Of a stretch of DNA of 64,000 nucleotides, positions 22,101-30,008 are shown in pieces; the first letter of the stretch is position 1, and each line of letters begins with the position of its first letter. Source of the DNA: Psococerastis gibbosa (Eukaryota; Arthropoda; Insecta; Psocodea; Psocidae). The stretch is taken from the NCBI GenBank assembly GCA_963971405.1, contig OZ020488.1, positions 25,501,089 to 25,565,088 of the forward strand, written 5' to 3'. The position numbers and the translations under genes were made by a program. The notes beneath the pieces were generated by a model that saw only the letters and a list, made by a program, of their open reading frames with translations, was not told the DNA's origin and did no database searches.

Positions 22101-23347
22101 TGTCATTAACCTTTACCAATAAGCTAGATAAGGTTAACGTTTAACAACATTAATACAATACCATATTATTGCATTAAAAAAATTGTAAATACTAAAAAAT
22201 AAATAAATTTGAGTGTTTTTAGCTGTAGATTACAAGAGCCAAAACGCTAACAGCTATGGGTATCGTACAAATGACGCCACAGTCCAATGGCCTTCATGAG
22301 GGGGGTGGAGAGGCCACTGGCCGCCCCCGCGTTATCACAAATGACGTCACACTTCAATCCCACGTGACCCAATTTTTAACCATCAAACTTAAATTGATGG
22401 GAAGACATTTTTTTCACCTACTAAATAACGTTTAAAAAAAAATAATAATAATTTTAATGTGTTAAAATAAATATACAACTGCATTAAAATGGGGTTTCAA
22501 AAATGGTCAAGTAGCCTATTGGACAAGCTCATGTTTATATAATGAAGTTTCCAAAACAGGTAAAGCATTCAGCGAATTATAGGTTATCCAGGAAAATGTA
22601 GGTTTATAGCCCATTTGCTCATGAACATGATCAACATGAGATCAGCACTGTCAGCAGACACTCTTAAAATTGATGTGATCCTTACCTTGTGGGCCGTTTT
22701 AGTGTGTCACTGCGCTATGTAACGATATTGAAGAAGGCAAGAAGCTTGCCAAGTCTAATTAATTATGCATTGACCATAACCGTTTAACCAGGGCCGGCGC
22801 GAAGGGGGGTCAGCGTGTCAAATAACACGGGCGCAGGTCCTAGGGGGCAAGCGAAGTGAAAAAGTGAAATGATGTAAAAGTTAAGTGGAAAACCCAAAGA
22901 CGAAAGAAAGTATAATGTGGAAGGTGGCCGAATGGGTGTTTGGGACGGAATTCCAAAAGCCAAAAAAATGCCAAAATCCATAATTATCGCTGTTATCATG
23001 ACTGAAAAAATCAATTTTTGGTTATGGCAAATCGGATAACAAAAAGTCCAGCCGATAGCTTTAGATCCCGGTAAATGTAATACACTATGCTGAGTACCTA
23101 CCTACTTAACGTAAAATTGGGAACCGGTCTTTTATGCATACCTGACTAGGTATAGAAGAACTTCTTTAGGGGGGACAAAAGAAGGATCGACAAGTCTGGA
23201 ATTTATGTCCAGATTTTTGGCGGCAAGTCTTCTTCTGGCTGCGGGCGGAGTCATCAAGGCCGCGGTGGCCAGTTGCTCGGCAACGGCAAGACTCTCTTTC
23301 ATGGCCTTCATATTAAAAGGCCCACAGAATTCGGAGTCATTCATCAT
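12992..23347 (-). CDS. noct: Nocturnin (NADP(H) 2'-phosphatase, CCR4-type fold), six coding exons, two alternative first exons
   Basis: The common exons are 17234-17463, 15841-15962, 14623-14829, 13405-13695 and 12992-13165. The first exon is either 23142-23347 (409-residue product) or 19209-19288 (367 residues). All junctions are GT-AG and the phases agree. The exonuclease/endonuclease/phosphatase fold carries every expected motif (numbering of the 409-residue form): IRVLQWNVLSQ at 135-145, the metal-binding Glu187 in LQEVDH, NNGPDGCALF, HLKARSG with Arg281, SGDFNAEP with Asp315 and Asn317, DYI with Asp364, and YPSDH with His400. Lys210 in AKPDSPC corresponds to the substrate-phosphate lysine. 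Vertebrate nocturnin and fly Curled remove the 2'-phosphate from NADP(H); deadenylase activity was the older proposal. Length is close to the human protein. It looks intact. Confidence 0.95.
13405..13695 (-). CDS. noct: Nocturnin coding exon 5
   Basis: Phase 0 in and out, 97 codons, with acceptor tttag at 13696 and donor AAG-gtaagc at 13404. It holds ATTHLKARSG and ILSGDFNAEPNEPVY, the central catalytic motifs, and ends FTTWK as in vertebrate nocturnin. Confidence 0.95.
13756..13837. mobile_element. 82-bp hairpin MITE with TAA target duplication
   Basis: The ends ggcggagtttccaccgacct and aggtcggtggaaaccccgcc are inverted copies, flanked on both sides by TAA (13753-13755 and 13838-13840). The interior cattgcagaatgcaaatgac and gacgtggtagcagg recurs at 50275-50596. 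A 3-bp TAA duplication and GC-rich ends fit PIF/Harbinger. Confidence 0.85.
14118..14438. mobile_element. TTAA-target MITE (piggyBac-like), short copy
   Basis: The right end attgctc is followed by TTAA (14439-14442). The inner arms ttctcataaaatatcgatcg and aacatttcatgag echo 6425-7077 and 35881-36503. The core acggccacatacta with tcaaaatgaaga is shared with the first copy. A 17-nt poly-C run (14139-14155) lies in the left arm. Confidence 0.65.
14623..14829 (-). CDS. noct: Nocturnin coding exon 4
   Basis: 69 codons, phase 0 to 0, with acceptor tttcag at 14830. It starts EVDHFAF, so the catalytic Glu is the first residue after the junction. It includes AKPDSPCVYLEGNNGPDG and CALFYKTDRFELL. Confidence 0.95.
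14830..15840 (-). other. Nocturnin intron 3
   Basis: The donor is CAG-gtaggt at 15840 and the acceptor is at 14830. It contains several taggcctac-type short words and no recognisable transposon or RNA gene. Confidence 0.85.
15841..15962 (-). CDS. noct: Nocturnin coding exon 3
   Basis: It enters in phase 1, completing a Ser codon, after acceptor tttgcag. It encodes LGSSNDNFTECPKEALYW to EEIVQHNPDIICLQ and leaves in phase 0. It aligns with the human ALGEGKDNFVQCPVEAL segment. Confidence 0.95.
15963..17233 (-). other. Nocturnin intron 2 with a 5S-like SINE
   Basis: The donor is CAGT-gtaagt at 17233. The intron holds the SINE at 16712-17069 in the same orientation as the gene. It also holds a 14-nt C run at 16620-16633. 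A GC-richer block at about 16150-16400 is open in both directions. I cannot assign that block to any family. Confidence 0.8.
16712..17069 (-). mobile_element. 5S-rRNA-like SINE, best-preserved head
   Basis: The 83-nt head (17069 down to 16987) begins GCCAACGGTCATACCAAGTT and ends CGTTGGC. The two ends pair over 7 bp (helix I), and ACCAAGTT pairs with AACTTGGT inside. The first 16-20 nt are a near match to the universal 5S rRNA start. The body (cctggtcacctccgaattaa, ggaatccactataatcagga, gggttgcttaaaagcagaa) is shared with 6645 and 53065. The 3' end is approximate. Confidence 0.75.
17234..17463 (-). CDS. noct: Nocturnin coding exon 2 (first common exon, internal Met)
   Basis: Acceptor tttcag ends at 17464. 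One G completes an Arg codon from either first exon, and then comes ATG at 17462. The sequence MGSFSSTPK has Gly2 and Ser6, the pattern of N-myristoylated starts. The exon ends IRVLQWNVLSQ plus one base (phase 1). Mammalian nocturnin also has an internal MGTGTS start used for the cytosolic form, so this Met is likely to be functional. Confidence 0.93.
17464..19208 (-). other. Nocturnin intron 1 (from the proximal first exon)
   Basis: The donor CAGCG-gtgagt is at 19208. It carries a plus-strand LINE fragment (17590-17959), antisense to the gene, with a small tRNA-like segment inside it. The remainder shows no named feature. Confidence 0.8.
17590..17959 (+). mobile_element. LINE C-terminal fragment (jockey/R1-like) with a tRNA-like insert
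   Basis: The translation gives TTGHDYFQKHFHRIGIV and then CPLCDTREEMDRKHLKTCPA, ending YWATRTLMAEP and a stop at about 17957. This is the zinc-knuckle tail that follows RNase H in jockey/R1-type LINEs. Between the two halves, where about six residues are expected, there are about 54 nt including cgatggccaggtggtaacgt, a tRNA A-box-like word also found at 52510. It is a dead, 5'-truncated copy with an in-frame stop near the start of the quoted segment. Confidence 0.8.
19209..19288 (-). CDS. noct: Nocturnin alternative first exon 1B
   Basis: ATG is at 19288-19286, with an in-frame TAA four codons upstream and no acceptor between, so this is a true initiator. It encodes MNPKDVSNADKVAPIVLRPF then QRLLLQ plus two bases (phase 2) before gtgagt. 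Joined to exon 2 it reads …LLLQR-MGSFSS. The run from Val12 to Arg27 is basic and hydrophobic, without acidic residues, and could form a weak amphipathic, mitochondrial-type helix. That last point is inference. Confidence 0.85.
19800..20440 (+). repeat. Unclassified dispersed repeat R1, copy 1
   Basis: About 640 bp are shared in order with 32845-33525: gggagattccgcag, cgaaccacaatgccgactat, cgtagataataatacgggct, atcggccgccatcttg, agctggttaacgaactcgat, taggctcagggggtca and gtctcaataggtag. There are no terminal inverted repeats and no coding frame. Confidence 0.85.
21160..21456 (+). other. Short GC-richer open segment, unassigned
   Basis: Two frames stay open across this stretch, and one gives an Arg-rich start, RWCLYRQQRRRGGR. 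I do not recognise it and its flanks show no splice signals that I trust. It could be transposase debris or chance. Confidence 0.2.
21940..22077. mobile_element. 138-bp inverted-repeat element (MITE-like) between 14-bp direct repeats
   Basis: The ends ggttagttggacttacatcg and aagtccaactaatcc are inverted. A nested second hairpin pairs catcgaacaattag with ctaattgttcgatg. The 14-mer taagctagataagg occurs at 21927-21940 and 22120-22133, bracketing the element plus 42 extra bases. Confidence 0.7.
23142..23347 (-). CDS. noct: Nocturnin alternative first exon 1A (long N-terminus)
   Basis: ATG is at 23347-23345 (a second Met follows), with an in-frame TGA four codons upstream and no acceptor between. 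The exon encodes 68 residues, MMNDSEFCGPFNMKAMKESL, then AVAEQLATAALMTPPAARRR, and ends VPPKEVLLYLV plus AG before a gtatgc donor. The phase (2) fits exon 2 at 17463 exactly, giving LVR-MGSFSS. Codon quality is high and no other minus-strand exon downstream fits as well. Assignment to nocturnin rests on the phase, the strand and my impression that insect nocturnins carry a similar N-terminus. Confidence 0.75.
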
Positions 23348-23399
23348 CACAGAAATTCATGTAAACGCACAAGGCTGTAGTATATAACACTTCACGGTA

Positions 23400-24261
23400 A
23401 CTAATATCAACTAACGATCCAAGTCAGGTGTACCTGGTTTAGAACAAACTGGTGGGGGAATTAAGATGTGCGCCAAACCAATGATTTATCGTATAAAGAC
23501 TCTCAGAAAACCAAGTTGATACTCATTGGGAGGTTCGTTTATTCTTAAAAAAATTACACAATGGTAATTTAACCAGAAAAATACCGTACTGAAATGCCGC
23601 TTTTGAATAGATTACACTTAATATATTATTGCAAAATAGTTTTTATCCCTATCTAATCAGCTGCGTGAAGTAGTTTAGCCTAATTGTGTATTATGTCACT
23701 CGCAGCCAATAAAAAAATGACACACACATCATCGGCCCATATTAATTAGCATAAGCTATTGCTCTAAGAAACTATTTTACGTAAATTAAGGGAGAACTTT
23801 CTAAATTACTTGTAAACAAAGGCTACCCTGAGTTATGTCGACAAAACTAATTAATATCTCAGCCCACAGCCACAAACCTATATTAGAAGAGTCCCTTGAA
23901 GACTTCATAAAAAATAAAGGCTTTTGCAGTAAGTGTGCATTTGATCATTATATAGATTTTATAGAATATTAGTAAGTCCGCGAGGTAAATAGTCTGCGTC
24001 TCAAGAAATTTATATTTTTCATGAAGTCTTGTTTGCAGCCGTGCATCGAGAAATTAATTAATTTCGTTCAAACCACCAGCCGCGCTTTGCTTACAGTAGG
24101 GGCCCGGTCCGGTCCGGTTAAAATAAAAGATAATAAAACAGAATAGATGGCACCTAACCGTAAACGAAGTAATGCTGATATCGGTGAAATATCGGGGAAT
24201 CTTTTGAATTATTGGAACCTTGTACTGTAAATGTATACATACTGTTTTTGTTGCTGACCCC
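23400..24261. other. Upstream flank of nocturnin exon 1A
   Basis: This stretch presumably includes the distal promoter of nocturnin. It is AT-rich, no TATA or E-box cluster stands out, and no repeat was recognised apart from the short taggcctac-like words common in the window. Confidence 0.35.
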
Positions 24262-24351
24262 CAGTTGAGTGTAAGAGAGGACCTTATGGCCCTAACTCCG
24301 CTAGGGTGGTCTCAGCTATATTAAAGTCATTATTTATTTATTTATTTATAA
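24262..24351 (+). mobile_element. tRNA-derived SINE, family A, 5'-truncated
   Basis: Only the body and tail remain: agttgagtgtaagagaggac, ccctaactccgctagggtgg, and then (ATTT)n. It is the 3' third of the consensus. Confidence 0.8.
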
Positions 24352-25650
24352 GAAGAATTGCGGGAAATGCCAAAGGCGGTCAAAGGAAATGTGACATAGG
24401 CCTACAACATAAAAAAAAGAAAATTGTGGCAAATGATATACAATTCAGCCAATCAGGCTTGCAAACAGAATAAGGCGCAGTAAGTATCTGCGCACTTGAC
24501 TCTCAATCTAAGTAGTTTTATAATGACTGTAGTTAGTTTATGACCAGAACCTCAAAGAGAGAACCTTTTTGCCGCTTCATTGCATGGACTGTAGATGCCC
24601 ACCTTACCCGCCTTCTTAAAATATGCTATGCTGGCAAAATTACCTCTCCATGTATGCAGGCTACAAAATAGGTGTACCGGTACCAAAGAATAATTCTTAG
24701 GCTAACCATAAAAAAAGCTCGTGTTTTAGCGAAGAAAATTATATATTATTCAATTATTTTATTTTGAAATATGAGGGCGGTTGTAAATTACAACTTATAA
24801 TGTTAAGATGAGATAATACATTTAACCCGAAAACGGAAAGAACAAAGGACTTGCATATTTCGAAAGGAAGCTTGGCAAAGGAAAAGCTTTTAATTAAAGT
24901 CTTCGACCAATTCCCGAGATGAAAATGAGAGACTTGATATCGTAAATAAATGCAAATAAAATGCGAGATAGCGGGAGATTCCAAATTTGAGAATTTCCAG
25001 ACTGTTGAGGAAGTGGAAAAAGGTTTTGTTTCCTTTTGGCTCGTGATTTTGTTGGGCTGTACGAAATCCAGAATATTTAAATAAACCGAAAGAAATTGAA
25101 TTGTCCTCGACCTCGTCAAGGGTTTTGAATTTTTGTTTTTCCAACGGAGCTAGAGTTAAAAAATATTTGTCCTCACACAAGGATTACACAAAACTGTTTT
25201 TACGTTGGTCCTATAACAAAACACATTTAATTCCTTTTTAGGTCCCCACTATAAAAATAAATAAATAAGAATTTAACAAATAATTGCAGCCTATTAATGA
25301 GAGTGTTAGTTACTTGATCCAGCCATATGAAGGCATATTCTGCTGAAGCACGACTACTTAATGTAAAATGTGCATGGAAATAGTATCGTCATAGAAATGT
25401 CTCGACTGTGTCATATTTTTTATACAAAAAAGTTAAACTCTGATAAATGGCTATTGGCTACTGCCCTTATTATCTCATGAGTGGGCAACCGGTAAAACTT
25501 GTTTCACAATTACTTCCTAGTTATAACAATGTTGAAGTCAATTTACGTTATTAAGATAAAATGACCTTAAACGAGCCAACTAAAAGAATAGAGCATGCAC
25601 TATTCGAATTTTGAATGAGTGGAAATCACTGAAATCTACTTTTCAACTTT

Positions 25651-26031
25651 ACATATAGATTAGTGGTAAGGACTCTGACTTTCACCCGCAAGGTTGTTGA
25701 TTCGAGTCCCACACATGCTACATTTTCTGGCCATGCTTCGGAGGGCATGTAAAGCAGGCGGTCCCGGGCCTTCCTAGTTGAGTGTAAGAGAGGGCTTTGT
25801 AGAAAGAATGAGACGCAACTGATCCACAATAAAATATATTAACAGTTATATTAACATATTAATTTATCATATTAATATATTTTATTGTGGATCAGTTCCG
25901 TCTCATTCTTTCTACAATTTTAAGTATGATGAAGTTCCACGAAGTCACTTTGGAGAATCTCTTTATAGCCCTAACTCTGCTAGGTTGGCTTAGTAATAAA
26001 ACAAAAAGTCATTATTTATTTATTTATTTAA
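25651..26031 (+). mobile_element. tRNA-derived SINE, family A, nearly full length, split by a MITE
   Basis: The head has an A-box-like tagtggtaaggactc and a B-box gttgattcgagtccca. The body runs cttcggagggcatgtaaagc, tcccgggccttcctagttga, gagagggcttt, then the insert 25799-25961, then tttatagccctaactctgct and an (ATTT)n tail. This is the best copy for defining the family: about 220 bp without the insert. The B box supports RNA polymerase III origin. Confidence 0.9.
25799..25961. mobile_element. Inverted-repeat insertion inside the SINE
   Basis: The arms gtagaaagaatgagacgcaa (25799) and cggtctcattctttctac-type sequence ending at 25915 are inverted over about 48 bp, including ctgatccacaataaaatata. 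A further 46 bp without a partner follow before the SINE resumes. It is therefore a MITE with one extended or chimeric end. Confidence 0.75.
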
Positions 26032-26237
26032 CTTTATACGAGTAGTTTATCTATATTGGTTTATTTTCTCAAATATCGCTCAGAGGCGGCCCGAGGCAGG
26101 TGCATGAGGTGTGGCATCACTTCGATATCTCTCTCCAAGCCTCGATTTTTTTTCTTATGGGTTACACAGTCATTTCTGTTTTTTGGGGGTTGATCTGTTT
26201 ACTCCCTGTTTTGGTAGGGAACCTGAACACGGGACAA

Positions 26238-27594
26238 CTATGTTCCCCACTGGACCGTTGTTAGAACATCCTTGCCCAGCTCCTGGAGTATTTTTATGTG
26301 TGAGAATGACTGTATCAGTCCTCGATCCTGTAGGGCTGTAGCAGAGACTACCCTCTCCTGACTGCAGTCAAAAGTGATGAGACCATAGTCTTGCTTTTCC
26401 CACTCACGTAGAGACGATTCGCGCACTCCAATCCGCGTATCCAATCCATATATTATGGTATGAAGTCATCGTCATTTGCCAAAAATTCTGCGTTCAGCGC
26501 ATGTATTACCGGTTGCAGATCAAAAGACGTGTTTCATTATGAAACTCCAACTGAATCAACTCAAGTATTAGTATAAGTCAATTGCTCATATGCAATAGCC
26601 GAAAAAAATGTTAACTTATAATGTGATTCCTCTTCGCATTAGTTTTTTTTAATGATAAGTTGCCATCAGTTGCACGGAGCTGTTGCATGTGTACGGGCTT
26701 ATTATTCCGTTTACTTATTGCTATTATTCCTTAAAGGCACTTTTATGGACATGGACATTCCAATTGCCCAATAAACCAACCTATGTCATCGTTGCGTTCA
26801 TGCATTACGTAATTATATTGTTCCCGAATTTATTTGGCAGTTGGCAGACCGGCACATGTCCCAGTTTGAGCAGGGCTTGAACCCAGTACATGTCCGAGTA
26901 TGTGAACGACTACAGACAGAGTTTAAGGCCAAGTGCCCGATCCGTTGTATCAGGAAACCAATGAACCAGGACTTGTTATAGGCAAGGCCAGGGATGATCA
27001 ACCTGTTCTTATGCACACTCATTCATTGTCCAATGTAACTGATCGACTGTTTAGTATTTCTGGTGCGGGAGTGTGTGTCCCTGGAAGGGGCAAGTGAGCC
27101 TGGTGAGCATATAGTAAAGTGGCTCCTTATTACGCTGACATGTCGAGACATAGGGGCAGCCTTTGTACGCTCAGCCAAGCTCAGCTTCCCAAGAGAGACT
27201 ATAGAAATCATCATCATCAAGAATCAGTTCCAGTAACTGTAGTCCGGGTGACCAGGGCCGTGCCCAGGGGGTTGGTCCATGGGGTCCGGACACCCCCCAC
27301 CCCAAAATAAATTTTTGTATGTAAACCCGTATGGTTTGAAGAATTTATCCAACAATTCAGTAATAAATTACGTTAAAAATCGAAATCAAAACCTGGGCAC
27401 GGCCATGCCGGTGGTCATATGTGGGCCTCCTCTACTCATTCTCCACTTCAGAATATTCAGCACTTCCTGTGGTACAAACAATTATAGACTGATGTTTACA
27501 ATGATTTCGTATGATACAGGTCGTTCACATGATGCCTAAAAACTGAGCCCCAACCGTCTTGGTAACGCCTTCCCCTCCTCCATAAGCCTCATAC
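26238..27594. other. Unassigned stretch between SINE and LINE debris
   Basis: A minus-strand open segment (26444-26238) gives DYGLITFDCSQERVVSATAL and looks somewhat protein-like, but I cannot name it and see no intact context. Near 26860-26890 the minus strand has ctgggttcaagccctg, a B-box-like word, possibly from a lost tRNA-type SINE. Nothing else is recognised. Confidence 0.3.
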
Positions 27595-28240
27595 ATTAGT
27601 CTAGGTCTAGGAAACTCCCCTCCACGCAATCTAGCCACCTCCTTCGCGGTCGTTCAGATTGGCGCCTTCCTCCATAACTCTGGTATCCGGCATTATTCTG
27701 ATTAAATCCCATAACCACTTCAGTCTCTGTAGCGCGGCTATTCACCGAACTTCTTGCTCCAGCGTCTTCTAATCCAATTTTTTTCAGCCAACGCCCGTCC
27801 TTGGCTGGTAGGCCATTTGACGCCGTGCCGCATAGTAGAGCTGGGCCAATCCCTCGGATTCCCTCCTGTGTCTCAGTTCGGTTTTCTACCTCAGTGCCGG
27901 GGCAGTTTAATAGGTGATCGGCATTCCCTTGAATCCCTTCTCATTGGAAGCAGAGGGGGCATTCGGATGAATCAGCGATACCAATTCTGTGGATGTGGCT
28001 CTGGAGGTAGTCATGTCCTGTGGCCATTCGGAACGCCACCACAGCGATGTCCCGGCGCAAGCTACTGGGGATGGTTTTTCTAAGGAGCGGTTCCCATAGT
28101 TTGCCAGCAGCTTTCACTTTCCAGGCAGCCCTGGTCGCGTTCTTGACATTTGCTTGTAATAGTCTGCAAGTGGTGGAGAAGATGAGGGGATGTAGAGGTT
28201 GCGTTAGTAGGCATCCCGCCGTTCGTGATATCTGATATTC
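27595..28240 (-). mobile_element. LINE debris: two C-terminal fragments joined
   Basis: From 28240 down, the minus strand reads RRDIAVVAFRMATGHDYLQS, HIHRIGIADSSECPLCF and, after a stop and frame drift, LYYAARRQMAYQPRTGVG with a stop. This is the same jockey/R1-like tail as at 17590. From about 27780 down a second type appears, GRRQSERPRRRWLDCVE, the GRPRxRWxD motif at the end of other LINE polymerases. One fragment probably inserted beside or into the other. Both are dead. Confidence 0.75.
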
Positions 28241-28700
28241 TTCTCATGTTCCTCAATGCGGATGGTATTGATATTTAAAATTTTATTTGTACGTTGAAGG
28301 TATATATGTTATAGTTTTAAGTTATTTGGACGTGTATTCATAATGAATCAATACAGATTTTTTCTATTCTATCCATAATCAAGTACAGACTTTTCATTCC
28401 CATTCTCACCCAATTGTCTTTATTCTTGAAATTCTTGCAGACGCTTATCTACTTAATTAATGGCCATAATAGGCTACAATTTATTTATAAGATTGAGAAA
28501 GGATAAGACTAGGCAAGTGACTTGCATTGATTGTGGGGCAATACTCGCGCTTCGCTTCGAACTGCTTTAAACAAGGACAGAGAGATTGGAACATATTTCC
28601 GGATTGCGGAATATTTTACATGTGTATGTATTGAATGCTACGAACTAAAATATAGTCACTGAAGCTTTGATTTGAGTCCAGTACGGCTCTATAGTAGACA

Positions 28701-28948
28701 GGTATTGTCATCCGCCATTTTGTATCCATTATAAGTCTGGTGTGTAAGCCAAGCATTGGGTGTTTCCTTATTTATTTTTAGAAATTTATCGTTCTTTATT
28801 TATTATTATTTAAAAAACGTGTTACCAATTAGGGAAGTGTTTAATAAAAAAAATCTTAAACGTGTATTCGTTTCTTTCAATCTTTTACTTTTCTTACAAT
28901 ACTTACCATATAAAAAATATGGGATACAAAATGGCGGATGACAATACC
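28701..28948. mobile_element. MITE with perfect 27-bp terminal inverted repeats
   Basis: The ends ggtattgtcatccgccattt and aaatggcggatgacaatacc match as inverted repeats through tgtatcc. The 248-bp interior is A/T-rich and non-coding. A second copy, lacking the left end, lies at 29751-30008. Confidence 0.85.
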
Positions 28949-29039
28949 CGGGTATATAGTGCCTTAGAGTCGAGGACTCTAGTTCATATACTACAAGCTA
29001 CTTTAGCAATGCTGCTCTGTGTGATTCGTATCTGTACAT

Positions 29040-29256
29040 GGTTAAGTCATTCTTTCGCCTGCTTCATTGTGGTAAGCTTGTCCATTAATGGCTTGTAGCC
29101 GGTGTAGGTTGACATCGAGGACGTATACCAGTTTGCCAGTGGCCAAAAAGTCATACGGAAACAATACAAATAATGTCCGAAATACATGGGGTCGTTGGCA
29201 TTGGACAAGGGACCTCTGGGCTGCTTTAAGTAGGCGTAGATCCATAAAAAGTCCTT
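29040..29256 (+). repeat. Unclassified dispersed repeat R3, full copy
   Basis: 217 bp are shared with 58538-58767 (opposite strand) and in part with 10151-10285. The minus strand keeps a 67-codon open frame (CQRPHVFRTLFVLFPYDFLA…) that is still visible, with breaks, in the second copy. It has no terminal inverted repeats, poly-A tail or polymerase III boxes. Confidence 0.75.
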
Positions 29257-29750
29257 CAAGACATTATTACTACTCTTGCTACTACATCTGATTCGTTGAA
29301 AGCACTCATTTGGAATGAAATACTACACAGTGCAATAGGTCTGACCCATTTCCACATGTCGAGATCTGAATTATAATGCAGTATTACAATACGAGTGCAT
29401 TTTATTGTAATTTTACGAAATAGTTACGACAGCACCAATCGCTTCTGTCGCGCTAATCCAATGCTGGTGAGGCGAGAGAAGATGGGTAGTCGTACACGAG
29501 CTAGGTTGAGAAGCGCCAGAATTATAACGTAGGTACTCTAAACAACTATTAGGGCTAATTTACTTGAAACACAACTGAAAAAAAAAAAAGATTGGAGAGA
29601 AGTTCAATTATGGCACCAATAAGGACAGCTTGCTAAATTCTATTGAAAAAAGGCTAAAAGAAAAGTACCTTGCACTTACTCTATCTAAACACACCCATTC
29701 AATGAAACAATAATAACAATAATGATATCTTTAGCGCATATTAGGGCTCT

Positions 29751-30008
29751 ATTTTTTTATCCATTATAAGTCTGGTGTATAAGCCAAGCATTGGGTGTTT
29801 ACATATTTATTTTTAGAACTTTATCGTTATTTATTTATTATCATTTAAAAGACGTTCTACCAAATAGTACCAATCTGGGAAGTGTTTAATAAAAAAAATA
29901 ATAAACCGTGTTTTCGTTCTTTTCAATCTTTTTCTTTCTTAACTTATTACTTCAATACTTACCATATAGGAATTATAGGATAAAAAATGGCGGATGACAA
30001 TACCCGGG
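29751..30008. mobile_element. Second copy of the 27-bp-TIR MITE, left end missing
   Basis: The interior (tccattataagtctggtgt, gggaagtgtttaataaaa) and the right end atggcggatgacaataccc match 28701-28948. The left inverted repeat is eroded. The two copies lie about 800 bp apart in the same orientation. Confidence 0.8.

Larger units (their letters stand above)
19210..23141 (-). other. Intron separating the two nocturnin first exons
   Basis: It contains repeat R1 (19800-20440), the 138-bp inverted-repeat element at 21940-22077 between 14-bp direct repeats, a T-rich/C-rich run near 19780-19795 and otherwise single-copy AT-rich DNA. A promoter for exon 1B should lie just above 19288. I see no clear TATA box or initiator there. 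Confidence 0.6.

Noticed and set aside
24754-25180. Two overlapping minus-strand open frames of 96 and 121 codons
   Set aside because: Both are open over the same A/T-rich bases, with no domain, splice sites or codon bias.
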